The notes beneath the pieces were generated by a model that was not told the origin of the DNA, searched no databases, and saw only the letters and a list, made by a program, of their open reading frames with translations. Shown one piece after another: positions 52,921 through 62,155 of a stretch of DNA of 64,000 bases (within the stretch, counting starts at the first letter, position 1; every line of letters starts with the position of its first letter). Source of the DNA: JADKIH01 sp031385005 (lineage in GTDB: Bacteria; Bacteroidota; Bacteroidia; AKYH767-A; 2013-40CM-41-45). The stretch lies in contig JANNBB010000029.1 in assembly GCA_031385005.1 (NCBI GenBank), forward strand, positions 60,291-124,290, given 5' to 3'. Both the position numbers and the translations under genes were made by a program.

Positions 52921-55900
52921 ATGAAAAAACTTTTATCACTCTTCGCAGGTTTAATTTTATGGTTTGCTGCAACATCGCAAACGATTACTGACCCGTCAAA
53001 TTCTCCCGGTTACGACCAGCAGAAAATTACAGCGATTAATCCGGCTCCTATAACAAGCCAATCGTTAACAACGGACTCCTTTGACTATCAGCCGGGGTCT
53101 ACGGCGACAATTACCGGAGCGGGATTTTTACCCGGGGAAACAGTAACATTGTTGGTAGCTCATCAAGGTGCTTTGGCTACAACCGGTCAGGATCACCAAC
53201 CATGGACGGTTACTGCAAATAGTACCGGTGGTTTTGTTACTACATGGCATGTCTGCGAAGACGACTGTGTAGGAGAGCACCTAATTGCAACCGCTGATGG
53301 TGGCACTTCAAATTATCATGCTGTTGCTTTATTTACCGATAATTTGCTCACAAGCGGATATTTCCCGCCTGATGGAACCTATTCAACTTTTCCGGCAAAC
53401 GATGATGGGTCTCTCGGTCCAATTGCCTTGCCTTTTACTTTTGATCTTTATGGTGTTTCATATAACAGTGTATACATAAACAATAATGGTAACCTTACTT
53501 TTGCAGCACCCTTTTCAACATTTACACCAACAGGATTTCCAATTGGAACACCGATGGTTGCTCCATTCTGGGCAGATGTTGACACACGCTCACCATTAAG
53601 TGCCAAAGTAAAATATAAAATTAACCCGACGAATATGATTGTAACCTGGGATGGAGTTGGTTACTACAGTAATCACGGCGATAAGCTGAATCATTTTCAG
53701 GTTATCATTTCCAATGGTAACGATCCATTAACAGGAGTTGGTAGTGGAGTAAATGTGGTCTTTAATTATGGCGAAATGCAGTGGACAACAGGAGATGTAT
53801 CCGGTGGTTCCGGTGGATTTGGTGGTTCGCCGGCTACCGTAGGAACAAACAAAGGCGACAACAATCATTTTTTTCAAGTTGGATTGTTCAATCAAAACAA
53901 TGGAAATTACAACGGACCTACCGCAGCGAGCGGAGTAAACTACCTCGACAATCAGGCCTTTTCATTTAACGTGTCCAGTACAACTAACTTTCCACCATCT
54001 GTAAGCGGATTGCCGCCAAATAATACCATTGATATTTATTGTGGAAACTCACAAGGCATTTACCTTGAGTTTTTGCCTCCTGAAATTAACCAGACAATCA
54101 CTGTAACGGTTGATACAGGATCCATTTGTAATTCCACTGCATATATTAACAATGGTTCGATTGCTAATGCTTATGTTAACATTGTCGGATCTGCATGCAA
54201 CGTTGGAACCCATGTACTGACGTTTACTGCTATTGATAATTTTTCAACACCCGATACTTTAATTACTCAGATAACCGTAAACATATTACCTCTGACAGCT
54301 ACTATTAGTCCTGCTGTCACTGTTTGTGAAGGTTCGGATGTAACGCTGTCGGCAACAGGAGGAAATTACTTTGAATGGACAGGTCCGAATGGCTTTACTT
54401 CTAATGAAGCAGAACCGGAACTGATCAGTATTACTGCTGCCGATACAGGAACATACACTGTTACTGTTTACAACAACGGCGATTATGAAGGAACTATTAC
54501 TTCCCCTCCTTCAAATGGTTGTTCAGCCACACTTTCTACTGTTGTAAGTTTGAACCCGGCGCCTATGCCGGCAATATCAGGTGTCGGCGAACTCCTCGTC
54601 TGTAATCCTGCAGGAAGCGATACGGTTACATTATCTGTTACCGACACCGCCTCCACACCATATCCGCCATATACATATATATGGAATTATGGTCAAACAA
54701 CATCTTCCATTGAAGTAACCGATACACTTGTTTACAGTGTTCAGGTGACAAACAACATTGGATGTACTGCGGAGGTAACGTATGCAGTTAATTATTCACC
54801 TTGTATTGTTACTGAATTCCCAATTCCACCGGGAGGAAAAGTAAACGGTAATTTATGGGGTGAAGTTGAAGCCGCAGCGAATGATGCAAACCCGGCTTCG
54901 AGCGATAGTTTATATATAGAAGTAACTTGTCAGAATGGTCAATTAGCATTTGTTTACCAATTGCTTGTTGATTCAGGAATGACAGACTTTATTACAAATG
55001 GTTTAGATTCTAACCTCATCATAACAGGAAGGTTTCCGAAAGACAGAATTCCAAGTTTAAAATTATTTAGTCAGATCGTTCAGGTTGCACCTTATTTCCC
55101 TGGACTTACGCAAGCAGACAATGTAGGAATCGCTTATTCATTAGGCGATGTAGCCATGAAAGCAGATGAAGCACGTGAAGGATTTGGCGTAAAAGGAACT
55201 GGCGTTAAAGTCGGCGTACTTTCTGATAGTTACAACACACAGCCATTGAATCCAGCCGGACAAGATGTATTGTTAGGAGATTTACCCGGCATTGGTGGTC
55301 CGCAGTTCCTGACTCCGGTGGATGTAGTAAAAGAATATCCGGGAATGCGATCGGATGAAGGAAGAGCGATGTTGCAAATTGTTCACGATGTTGCTCCGGG
55401 AGCAGATCTGGCTTTCAGAACAGGAATTATTACTCCGGGAGATTTTGCAAAAGGAATCTATGAACTTTATCAACATAATTGCGACATCATCGTAGATGAT
55501 TTGACGTTTATCACAGAACCATTCTTTACAGATGGTGTTGTTGCGAAGATGGTTGATTCCGTAGCCGGTTTAGGAGTTTCTTACTTCTCTGCTGCGGGTA
55601 ACTTCGGAAGCAAATCATACATGAATAATTTCAATCCGATGCCGGCACCGGCAGGGTCAGGCTTCACCGGCTTCGTACATAATTTCGGCGGAACTGACTA
55701 TAAGCAAGCGATTACACTTCCTTACTCTGCTGCCAATAACACTTACACATTGGCATTACAATGGGAAGATCCATTTTATTCATTAGGTCAGTTTCCGGGA
55801 GCGGCAAACGATTTAGATATTTTCATCGTTGATGATGCAGGAAACAAACTTTTTGGATTCAACAGAAACAATATAGGTAACGACCCGATTGAAGTTATTC

Positions 55901-58900
55901 AATTCAAAGTATTGAGTTCAACACCTGCGAATATTGTTATCTCCAGTCCAAACTCAAATACCGTTCGATTTAAATATATCTTCTTCCGCGGCTCACCGGT
56001 TTTCACAGAATTCCATACAGGTACATCAACGATCGTCGGACAGGCGAATGCTGAAGGCGCGATGGCAGTGGGAGCTGTATTGTATCTGAACACTCCTGAG
56101 TTCACAGATCCGGATTCAATATCGATGGCAACATTCTCTTCTTTAGGAGGAACTCCTGTTGATGGTGTTGTTAGAGCAAAGCCGGATTTCGCAGCAGCGA
56201 ATGGCGGAAACACAACTGTTTATTTAGGTCTTGAAATTCCTGAAGATGCGGATTTACTTCCGAACTTCTCCGGAACTTCTGCCGCAGCTCCGCATGCTGC
56301 CGCAGTCGGCGCCTTGTTAATGGAAGCGAAACAGAAATACTATGGTACAGGCGTCTCTCCAAATGAGATGAGAAGTCTTTTACAAAGTACAGCACTTGAT
56401 ATCGATCCGGTTGGGCCTGATGTCGCTTCCGGAAGCGGATTCGTTCTTGCCAATGCAGCTTTATCAACTCTTGCCGCTCCTGTTCCAAGGTTAGATGGAT
56501 TTGAATTCCCGCTTGGTTCAACACCGGGAGCTAGTCCTTTTAGTCTTACCTTGAATGGAAAGTTTTTCACTCCAACTTCAGTAGTGTATTTCAGAGACAG
56601 TGCAATAAGTACAACAGTACTTAACGATACGCAATTAATTGTTCTCGTTAACAACTTCCTCGGTAATCCTGAAATATTTGTTCATACTCCTCCAACGATG
56701 GGATTACCTTTTCAAAATGACGGTGGTAATTCAGACACGTTAAGGTTGTTGGATATACCTAGAAAATCAGTAGTTGTTATTGCAGATGATAAAATTAAGT
56801 TATTTGGAGAAATGCTTCCGGAGTTCACCTTCCACGTTGAGATTGATGGAGCACCTCTCGATACAAATATTTTATCCATATCTGATCTCGGACTTGACAG
56901 CGTTTATTTTACTACGAGCGCGACGGATTTAAGTGATATCGGATTCGACAATATTGTTCCACACATTCCTGCACCTGATCTTTCTACCGAATTCGGATTG
57001 TCGTTAACGGAATTGTATGACTTCAGCACAACACAAGGAATTTTAACAACACGTCCTTTGCCTGTTGTTGTATCGGCAAGAGATACCACATTTACCTATG
57101 GAGATCAAATTCAAGTAAGTTATGATTACGATTTTGATCAATCAAATATTAATCCGGATAGTTTACCTGCTTTGTTAAGTCGCTTTAATCAAATTCACCA
57201 ATCAACGCTATTAAATAATACCATAGCTGTATTGAATGGTCAAGGTGTTATTAACGGACAGGGTGTCGTAAACGGACAAGGCGTGTTGAATGGCCAGGGA
57301 GTGCTAAACCAACTCGCCTTTATTGTTAGCGGACAAGGTGTATTGAATGGCCAGGGAGTTTTAAATGGTCAGGGAGTATTAAATGGTATTCCTTATGCAG
57401 ATGACACAACAACTGTTATTACAATTGACGCTTCGGCGATAATTGGTCATGCACTGCATCCGGACACATGCTATCTTGTGAATGGTCAGGGAGTGTTAAA
57501 TGGACAAGGTGTATTAAACGGACAAGGTGTATTGAATGGACAGGGTGTACTTAATGCTTTGGCTGTCATGAATGGACAAGGCGTAGTAAACTTTTATGGA
57601 GTAGCTAATGGTCAGGGCGTATTAAATGGCCAGGGTGTGTTAAATGGTCAAGGAGTATTAAATGGCCAGGGAGTATTAAACGGTCAGGGAGTGCTGAATG
57701 GTCAAGGAGTATTAAACACAAGTGATGCACCACTAAGCAATGAAAAGGTAGTTTTAATATTTGATTCGGCAGACAGTCAAAATCCATTAAACGATGTGAG
57801 ATCAATCAATCTGGTAACAGGACTAGATGTAGGTGAGCAAACGATTGTTCCCGGAGCTATGTTTTATGCTAACCTTGATTTGTCTTATAATACCGGAGCA
57901 TTGACGATCACACCGAAAACACTTACACTTAAAGCCGATAATCAGACTTCAGAATGTGCGGATCAACCGACTTACACGGCAACAGTAGAGGGCTTACAGT
58001 ACCAAGATTCAATAGGTGGAGTGTTTGTTTCTCCTCCTTCATTTAGTGTGTATAACAGCTCAAATGCTTTGGTTCCACCGGGAGCTCAATTGTCTCTTGG
58101 AACGTTTACGATTGTTCCATCTGCTACGCTTGACTCAGCATCGAATTATGTCATTCAACCGATAAGCGGATCAATGACATCACCTGCACCATTGACTGTT
58201 TCTGCAACCGGAACGATCTCTTGTTATGGATCAACAACTTGTCTGAATGTAGTTGGAGCCGGAGGAACACCGACGTATTCCGGTGCCGGAAGTCTTTGTG
58301 GTTATGGAGTAGGTATACATACGATTACAATTATGGACGCTGCACGATGTGTTGCAAGTGTACAGGTTACCTTGACACAACCGGCAAAACTTACTGCGAG
58401 CACATCAACAACGGCATCTTATTGCGGAACAAATAATGGGGCGGCTTCTGTAACTCCAAGTGGAGGGTCATCGCCATATACATATCTGTGGACGCCTGGA
58501 GGACAAACAACATCTTCAATCAGCGGACTCTCGCCGGGTATTTATTCAGTTAAAGTTACGGATTCAAAAGGTTGTACAACAACAACTACGGCAAATGTTG
58601 GCACAACAGGAACTGCGCCTGCTACACCAACTGTCATTTATGGTTCTGAAGGAGCTTGTCCGGGAAGCTGTCTTGTTTACAGCATAAATCCTATCCCTGG
58701 AGCTGTTTCATACGAATGGTTATTGCCAAATGGAGCAAGCGGCGCCTCGTCGGGGCCAAGTATTACTATCTGTTTCAACAATAGTTTTATAGGAGCATTC
58801 ATTGGTGTACGCGCGCTTAATCAATGTGGAACAAGTCCATGGGGTTATAAAGGAGTCGTACTGTATACGGCTAAACCGGTACGTCCGTCAACTATTTCAG

Positions 58901-59706
58901 GAAACACTTCTGTTTGTTCGCCGGGACAACAAACCTATTGTATTCCTTCAGTGCTAAACACGAATAGTTATTTGTGGTCATTTAATGGAACAGCCGGGTC
59001 ATCACCACTAACTATTGTTTCAGGACAAGGAACTACCTGTATAACAATTAATATACCTGCCGGATATAATGGCTTACAAAAATTAAAAGTTGTTGCGATC
59101 AATTGCAAAGGACCCAGCGACGACCGTACGGCAGATATTAAATGGTTGGCTATTCCTGCTATGCCGGGAAGTATTACCGGTGTATCATCTGTTTGTAAGA
59201 GCAATACAAAAACGTTTAGCATTTCTTCAGTAACAAATGCGACTTCATATTCATGGTCTATTACAGGTGGAGCGACTATTCAATCAGGTCAGGGTACAAC
59301 ATCTGTAAGTGTGAAGTTTACTACTGCAACAACCACATCTGCTACACTTTCTGTGAAGTCAGTTAACAGTTGTGGCATGTCATCGGCGCGTACAAAAACG
59401 ATATCTGTTGCGCTTAATTGCAAATTGGGCAGCGATGAAGAAGTTGTCGACGCAGAATCATCCAACATCAAAGTATTCCCTAATCCGGTTATCGACAAGG
59501 TGAACATCTATACAGGTGAAATGAAGGTTTCAGCTAATGATATTTCTATCTATGATATACTTGGAAAGGAATATCCGATAAGCGCCGTAACGGTTACGAT
59601 GAATGAAGGTGTTGAGATTGATCTCTCCGGCTTTAGTCGTGGAATGTATTTCATCCGCATTAAAGGTTCTGCGGAGGAGAAAATATTCAACATAATTAAA
59701 CAGTAA
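52921..59706 (+). CDS. Giant T9SS-secreted subtilase/sedolisin-like protein with NGQGVL repeats
   Basis: A 2261-residue protein with signal peptide (MKKLLSLFAGLILW..TSQ). Next come a nidogen-like domain (~150-340, VAPFWADVDTRS) and Ig-like modules. An S8/S53-like peptidase domain (~745-1190) has Asp769 in VGVLSDSYN, Ser1120 in FSGTSAAAPHA and Asn in SAAGNFG. The position of the subtilase His is taken by DEGRAM (Asp812-Glu813). MBG-type modules follow, interrupted by 18 GQGV hexapeptide units (57230-57720), then SprB-like and PKD-like modules and a T9SS tail (VFPNPVIDK, GMYFIRIKG). It is likely a cell-surface or secreted enzyme/adhesin. A terminator follows 18 bp after the stop. Confidence 0.9.
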   Translation: MKKLLSLFAGLILWFAATSQTITDPSNSPGYDQQKITAINPAPITSQSLTTDSFDYQPGSTATITGAGFLPGETVTLLVAHQGALATTGQDHQPWTVTANSTGGFVTTWHVCEDDCVGEHLIATADGGTSNYHAVALFTDNLLTSGYFPPDGTYSTFPANDDGSLGPIALPFTFDLYGVSYNSVYINNNGNLTFAAPFSTFTPTGFPIGTPMVAPFWADVDTRSPLSAKVKYKINPTNMIVTWDGVGYYSNHGDKLNHFQVIISNGNDPLTGVGSGVNVVFNYGEMQWTTGDVSGGSGGFGGSPATVGTNKGDNNHFFQVGLFNQNNGNYNGPTAASGVNYLDNQAFSFNVSSTTNFPPSVSGLPPNNTIDIYCGNSQGIYLEFLPPEINQTITVTVDTGSICNSTAYINNGSIANAYVNIVGSACNVGTHVLTFTAIDNFSTPDTLITQITVNILPLTATISPAVTVCEGSDVTLSATGGNYFEWTGPNGFTSNEAEPELISITAADTGTYTVTVYNNGDYEGTITSPPSNGCSATLSTVVSLNPAPMPAISGVGELLVCNPAGSDTVTLSVTDTASTPYPPYTYIWNYGQTTSSIEVTDTLVYSVQVTNNIGCTAEVTYAVNYSPCIVTEFPIPPGGKVNGNLWGEVEAAANDANPASSDSLYIEVTCQNGQLAFVYQLLVDSGMTDFITNGLDSNLIITGRFPKDRIPSLKLFSQIVQVAPYFPGLTQADNVGIAYSLGDVAMKADEAREGFGVKGTGVKVGVLSDSYNTQPLNPAGQDVLLGDLPGIGGPQFLTPVDVVKEYPGMRSDEGRAMLQIVHDVAPGADLAFRTGIITPGDFAKGIYELYQHNCDIIVDDLTFITEPFFTDGVVAKMVDSVAGLGVSYFSAAGNFGSKSYMNNFNPMPAPAGSGFTGFVHNFGGTDYKQAITLPYSAANNTYTLALQWEDPFYSLGQFPGAANDLDIFIVDDAGNKLFGFNRNNIGNDPIEVIQFKVLSSTPANIVISSPNSNTVRFKYIFFRGSPVFTEFHTGTSTIVGQANAEGAMAVGAVLYLNTPEFTDPDSISMATFSSLGGTPVDGVVRAKPDFAAANGGNTTVYLGLEIPEDADLLPNFSGTSAAAPHAAAVGALLMEAKQKYYGTGVSPNEMRSLLQSTALDIDPVGPDVASGSGFVLANAALSTLAAPVPRLDGFEFPLGSTPGASPFSLTLNGKFFTPTSVVYFRDSAISTTVLNDTQLIVLVNNFLGNPEIFVHTPPTMGLPFQNDGGNSDTLRLLDIPRKSVVVIADDKIKLFGEMLPEFTFHVEIDGAPLDTNILSISDLGLDSVYFTTSATDLSDIGFDNIVPHIPAPDLSTEFGLSLTELYDFSTTQGILTTRPLPVVVSARDTTFTYGDQIQVSYDYDFDQSNINPDSLPALLSRFNQIHQSTLLNNTIAVLNGQGVINGQGVVNGQGVLNGQGVLNQLAFIVSGQGVLNGQGVLNGQGVLNGIPYADDTTTVITIDASAIIGHALHPDTCYLVNGQGVLNGQGVLNGQGVLNGQGVLNALAVMNGQGVVNFYGVANGQGVLNGQGVLNGQGVLNGQGVLNGQGVLNGQGVLNTSDAPLSNEKVVLIFDSADSQNPLNDVRSINLVTGLDVGEQTIVPGAMFYANLDLSYNTGALTITPKTLTLKADNQTSECADQPTYTATVEGLQYQDSIGGVFVSPPSFSVYNSSNALVPPGAQLSLGTFTIVPSATLDSASNYVIQPISGSMTSPAPLTVSATGTISCYGSTTCLNVVGAGGTPTYSGAGSLCGYGVGIHTITIMDAARCVASVQVTLTQPAKLTASTSTTASYCGTNNGAASVTPSGGSSPYTYLWTPGGQTTSSISGLSPGIYSVKVTDSKGCTTTTTANVGTTGTAPATPTVIYGSEGACPGSCLVYSINPIPGAVSYEWLLPNGASGASSGPSITICFNNSFIGAFIGVRALNQCGTSPWGYKGVVLYTAKPVRPSTISGNTSVCSPGQQTYCIPSVLNTNSYLWSFNGTAGSSPLTIVSGQGTTCITINIPAGYNGLQKLKVVAINCKGPSDDRTADIKWLAIPAMPGSITGVSSVCKSNTKTFSISSVTNATSYSWSITGGATIQSGQGTTSVSVKFTTATTTSATLSVKSVNSCGMSSARTKTISVALNCKLGSDEEVVDAESSNIKVFPNPVIDKVNIYTGEMKVSANDISIYDILGKEYPISAVTVTMNEGVEIDLSGFSRGMYFIRIKGSAEEKIFNIIKQ
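57231..57720 (+). repeat. 18-bp NGQGVL tandem repeat inside the giant gene
   Basis: Coding repeats of about 18 bp (aatggtcagggagtatta type) encode Asn-Gly-Gln-Gly-Val-Leu. There are 18 GQGV units in five blocks of 4, 3, 4, 1 and 6, with non-repeat insertions between. Codons vary synonymously between units (ggt/gga, cag/caa), so the array is not of very recent origin as a whole. The last block of six is the most uniform. Confidence 0.9.
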
Positions 59707-59723
59707 TTATCCTCAATTACTTG

Positions 59724-59766
59724 AAAGGGGATAAGGAACTTGACAAAGTCCCTTATCCCCTTTTTG
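59724..59766 (+). terminator. Strong rho-independent terminator after the giant gene
   Basis: AAAGGGGATAAGG pairs with CCTTATCCCCTTT, and an inner ACTT/AAGT pair closes the loop around 59739-59748. Five T residues follow. The hairpin lies 18 bp past the stop of the giant gene. Confidence 0.85.
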
Positions 59767-59865
59767 TTTTCAATAATTTTGAAAGATTTTAATTTAAATC
59801 AATAAAGAATGATTAAGTTAGAAAAATGAAATCAATTATTAAAGAAATAGTCAAATAGAATTCCC

Positions 59866-61167
59866 ATGAAAAAAATTATTTACTCAAACTTCCTTATTGT
59901 TTTTTTTCTTGGAATAACACAAAATGCCTTTTCGCAATTTGGTGTTAGTTCAAAACAAGCATCTGTTTTATTTATTGGGAACAGTTATATTTATACAAAC
60001 GATCTTCCATTGATGATTGATAGTCTGGCCGCAGCTAATGGCGATTCGTTGATTTATTCTCAGTCAACTCCCGGCGGATATTCCCTGCAAGACCATACAC
60101 TCAATGCACAGACGCTTGCCAGTATTCAGCAGCGGCAATGGGATTTTGTTGTTCTACAAGAGCAAAGTCAGCGACCATCACTTGATCCTTCTTATGTAGA
60201 TGCTTCGGTAATTCCCTATTTGCTATATTTAGATAGTCTGATTAAACAAAACAATCTATGTACACAAGTTGTTTTATTTGAAACATGGGGGCGAAGATAT
60301 GGCGACTCTTCCAACTGTGCTTTCTATCCATCTGTTTGTACGTATGATGGCATGCAAAGCCGGCTAAGAGAATCCTATAAAAGAATGGCAGATACTGTTC
60401 AAGGTATCATGGCTCCTGTAGGAGAAGCATTTCGAAACATGATGCAGTTTGACAGCACAGTCGTTTTATACGACCCGGATAATAGCCATCCTTCACCGAA
60501 AGGCACTTATCTCGCAGCATGTGTTTTCAATTATATGTTTTTCCACCGGACTTCTAATGGAAACACTTTTACTGCCGGGATGACATCGGCAGACGTTCTT
60601 TACTTGCAGCTCATAGCGGATGCTACTGTAAGAGATAGTTTGAATACATGGAATTTAGGAATTAATGAGCCATGGGCCAGATTTACCTGGCAGCAAATTA
60701 ATACTTCCGGGCTGACAGCATTTAATTCGGAATCTGATTCTAACATGACACACTCCTGGGACTTTGGAGATAGCACTACATCTTCGGATGCAAATCCTAT
60801 CCATCAGTACACCTGGTCTCAATATTTTCCCGTCAGACATGTTGTTTGTAATAGTTGCAAATGCGACACGTTCTTTCTCGTCAATAATATTATAATTTTT
60901 CCATCAGGGTTATCGGAGCGAAATTCAGAAAGCGATTTTCAGATTTTTCCTAATCCGGCCGGAAATGAAAATATTAACATCGTTTGCAAATCGAAAAGCA
61001 GGGGTCTCCCGGAACTATATTCTTGTGATGGGAAAAAACAGCATGTAGAAATTGCAGAAACAGAAAATGGTTGGATAATTCCGGCAAATAAATTGTTGCA
61101 AGGAATTTATTACATAAGAATTTCTACCGGAAAGTCAGGTCTGATTCGCCGATTGATAAAATTGTAA
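59866..61167 (+). CDS. Secreted SGNH hydrolase with PKD module and T9SS tail
   Basis: The 433-residue protein has a signal peptide (..QNAFSQ). An SGNH/GDSL domain (~28-270) has VLFIGNSYIYTND (nucleophile Ser40) and the catalytic DxxH as DNSH (Asp205-His208). A PKD-like segment (HSWDFGDSTTSSDANPIHQY, ~290-320) and a T9SS tail (IFPNPAGNENI) follow. It is likely a surface esterase acting on acylated glycans; the substrate is inferred from the family only. Confidence 0.85.
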   Translation: MKKIIYSNFLIVFFLGITQNAFSQFGVSSKQASVLFIGNSYIYTNDLPLMIDSLAAANGDSLIYSQSTPGGYSLQDHTLNAQTLASIQQRQWDFVVLQEQSQRPSLDPSYVDASVIPYLLYLDSLIKQNNLCTQVVLFETWGRRYGDSSNCAFYPSVCTYDGMQSRLRESYKRMADTVQGIMAPVGEAFRNMMQFDSTVVLYDPDNSHPSPKGTYLAACVFNYMFFHRTSNGNTFTAGMTSADVLYLQLIADATVRDSLNTWNLGINEPWARFTWQQINTSGLTAFNSESDSNMTHSWDFGDSTTSSDANPIHQYTWSQYFPVRHVVCNSCKCDTFFLVNNIIIFPSGLSERNSESDFQIFPNPAGNENINIVCKSKSRGLPELYSCDGKKQHVEIAETENGWIIPANKLLQGIYYIRISTGKSGLIRRLIKL

Positions 61168-61190
61168 AAGAAGGAATCGAAAACAACAAA

Positions 61191-61922
61191 CTACCTCTTA
61201 CAATGTTTTTTTGTAAGATTAGCAGCTTCTTTATTGCCAAGTTCTGTTGCGCGACCCCAATCGTTGCAAGCGTTATCGGAATCTTTCAACTTGTAATAAA
61301 CGCCTCCTCTGTATAAAAGTGATTTTGAATTTTTAGGGTTAATCGTTAACGCTTCAGTAAACGATTTGATAGATTCTGTATACTCTCCTTTTTGCATGAG
61401 CATCATGCCCTGTTTAAAAGCTGCCGCATCAGAAACAACGTTGTTTTTTAAAGCAAACTTTACAGGTAAGTTGTAATAAAGACTTACGACTTTACCGCTA
61501 TCTTTTCCCGGAATCCATCGTGGCATTGAATTGATGAGTCGCATAGCTTCTTCATCGCATCCAAAACCAATTCCTCTTACAACCCACGATTTTCTAACCA
61601 TTCCCGTAGTGTCTATTATGAACCGAACCAATACGCTTCCCGTTACCTTTTTTTCTTTTGCCAATGCCGGATACTTCAATTTATTTTCAAAATATTCGAT
61701 AATTCCTTTGTGTCCTCCGGGAAATTCCGGCATTTCCTGAACCTTTGTGTAGATTTTCTCTTCAATGGCCGGTTTACTTGCCTTCTTTACCGGAGAAGCC
61801 GTTGACTTCTTTACAGTTTGAGTAGTTGTTTTTTTTGCAGGAGTTGCTGCCGGTTTTTGAGCGGATGAATTCAGTGAAAAAAGAACAATGGGGATTAGTA
61901 GAATTCTTTTGTAAATAAGCAT
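61191..61922 (-). CDS. TonB C-terminal-domain protein with TPR repeats
   Basis: The 243-residue protein has a signal peptide or anchor, then a Lys/Thr/Pro-rich linker (residues ~20-60). A TonB C-terminal domain follows (PEFPGGHKGIIEYFENKLKYP, GSVLVRFIIDTTGMV), then two tetratricopeptide-like helices (~190-240). TonB-CTD proteins transmit force to outer-membrane receptors. The missing ExbBD partners and the TPR tail suggest a specialised periplasmic adaptor rather than the main TonB. Confidence 0.82.
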   Translation of the reverse strand: MLIYKRILLIPIVLFSLNSSAQKPAATPAKKTTTQTVKKSTASPVKKASKPAIEEKIYTKVQEMPEFPGGHKGIIEYFENKLKYPALAKEKKVTGSVLVRFIIDTTGMVRKSWVVRGIGFGCDEEAMRLINSMPRWIPGKDSGKVVSLYYNLPVKFALKNNVVSDAAAFKQGMMLMQKGEYTESIKSFTEALTINPKNSKSLLYRGGVYYKLKDSDNACNDWGRATELGNKEAANLTKKHCKR

Positions 61923-62155
61923 ATTATTTTTTTAGATTACAATATTCTGTTTCTGTTTACTTGTCGGAGATTTTATAGGAAATAAAAATTCGATTGTTAC
62001 AAAGATAATTCAATATTCAATTCAACCGAAGGGCTATTTTAACTTTTATACAGATTGTAAACAATTATTCTTAATGGATAAATAGGTTATTGGCATTTAA
62101 TTACTCGTATAGATATGAGGTATGATTAGTATGCGGTACGTTTTTTTTCCGGACT

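Noticed and set aside
57231..57720. CRISPR-like or other DNA-level repeat array
   Set aside because: The 18-bp repeats keep one reading frame inside a long coding sequence, vary at synonymous positions and have no spacers of constant length.
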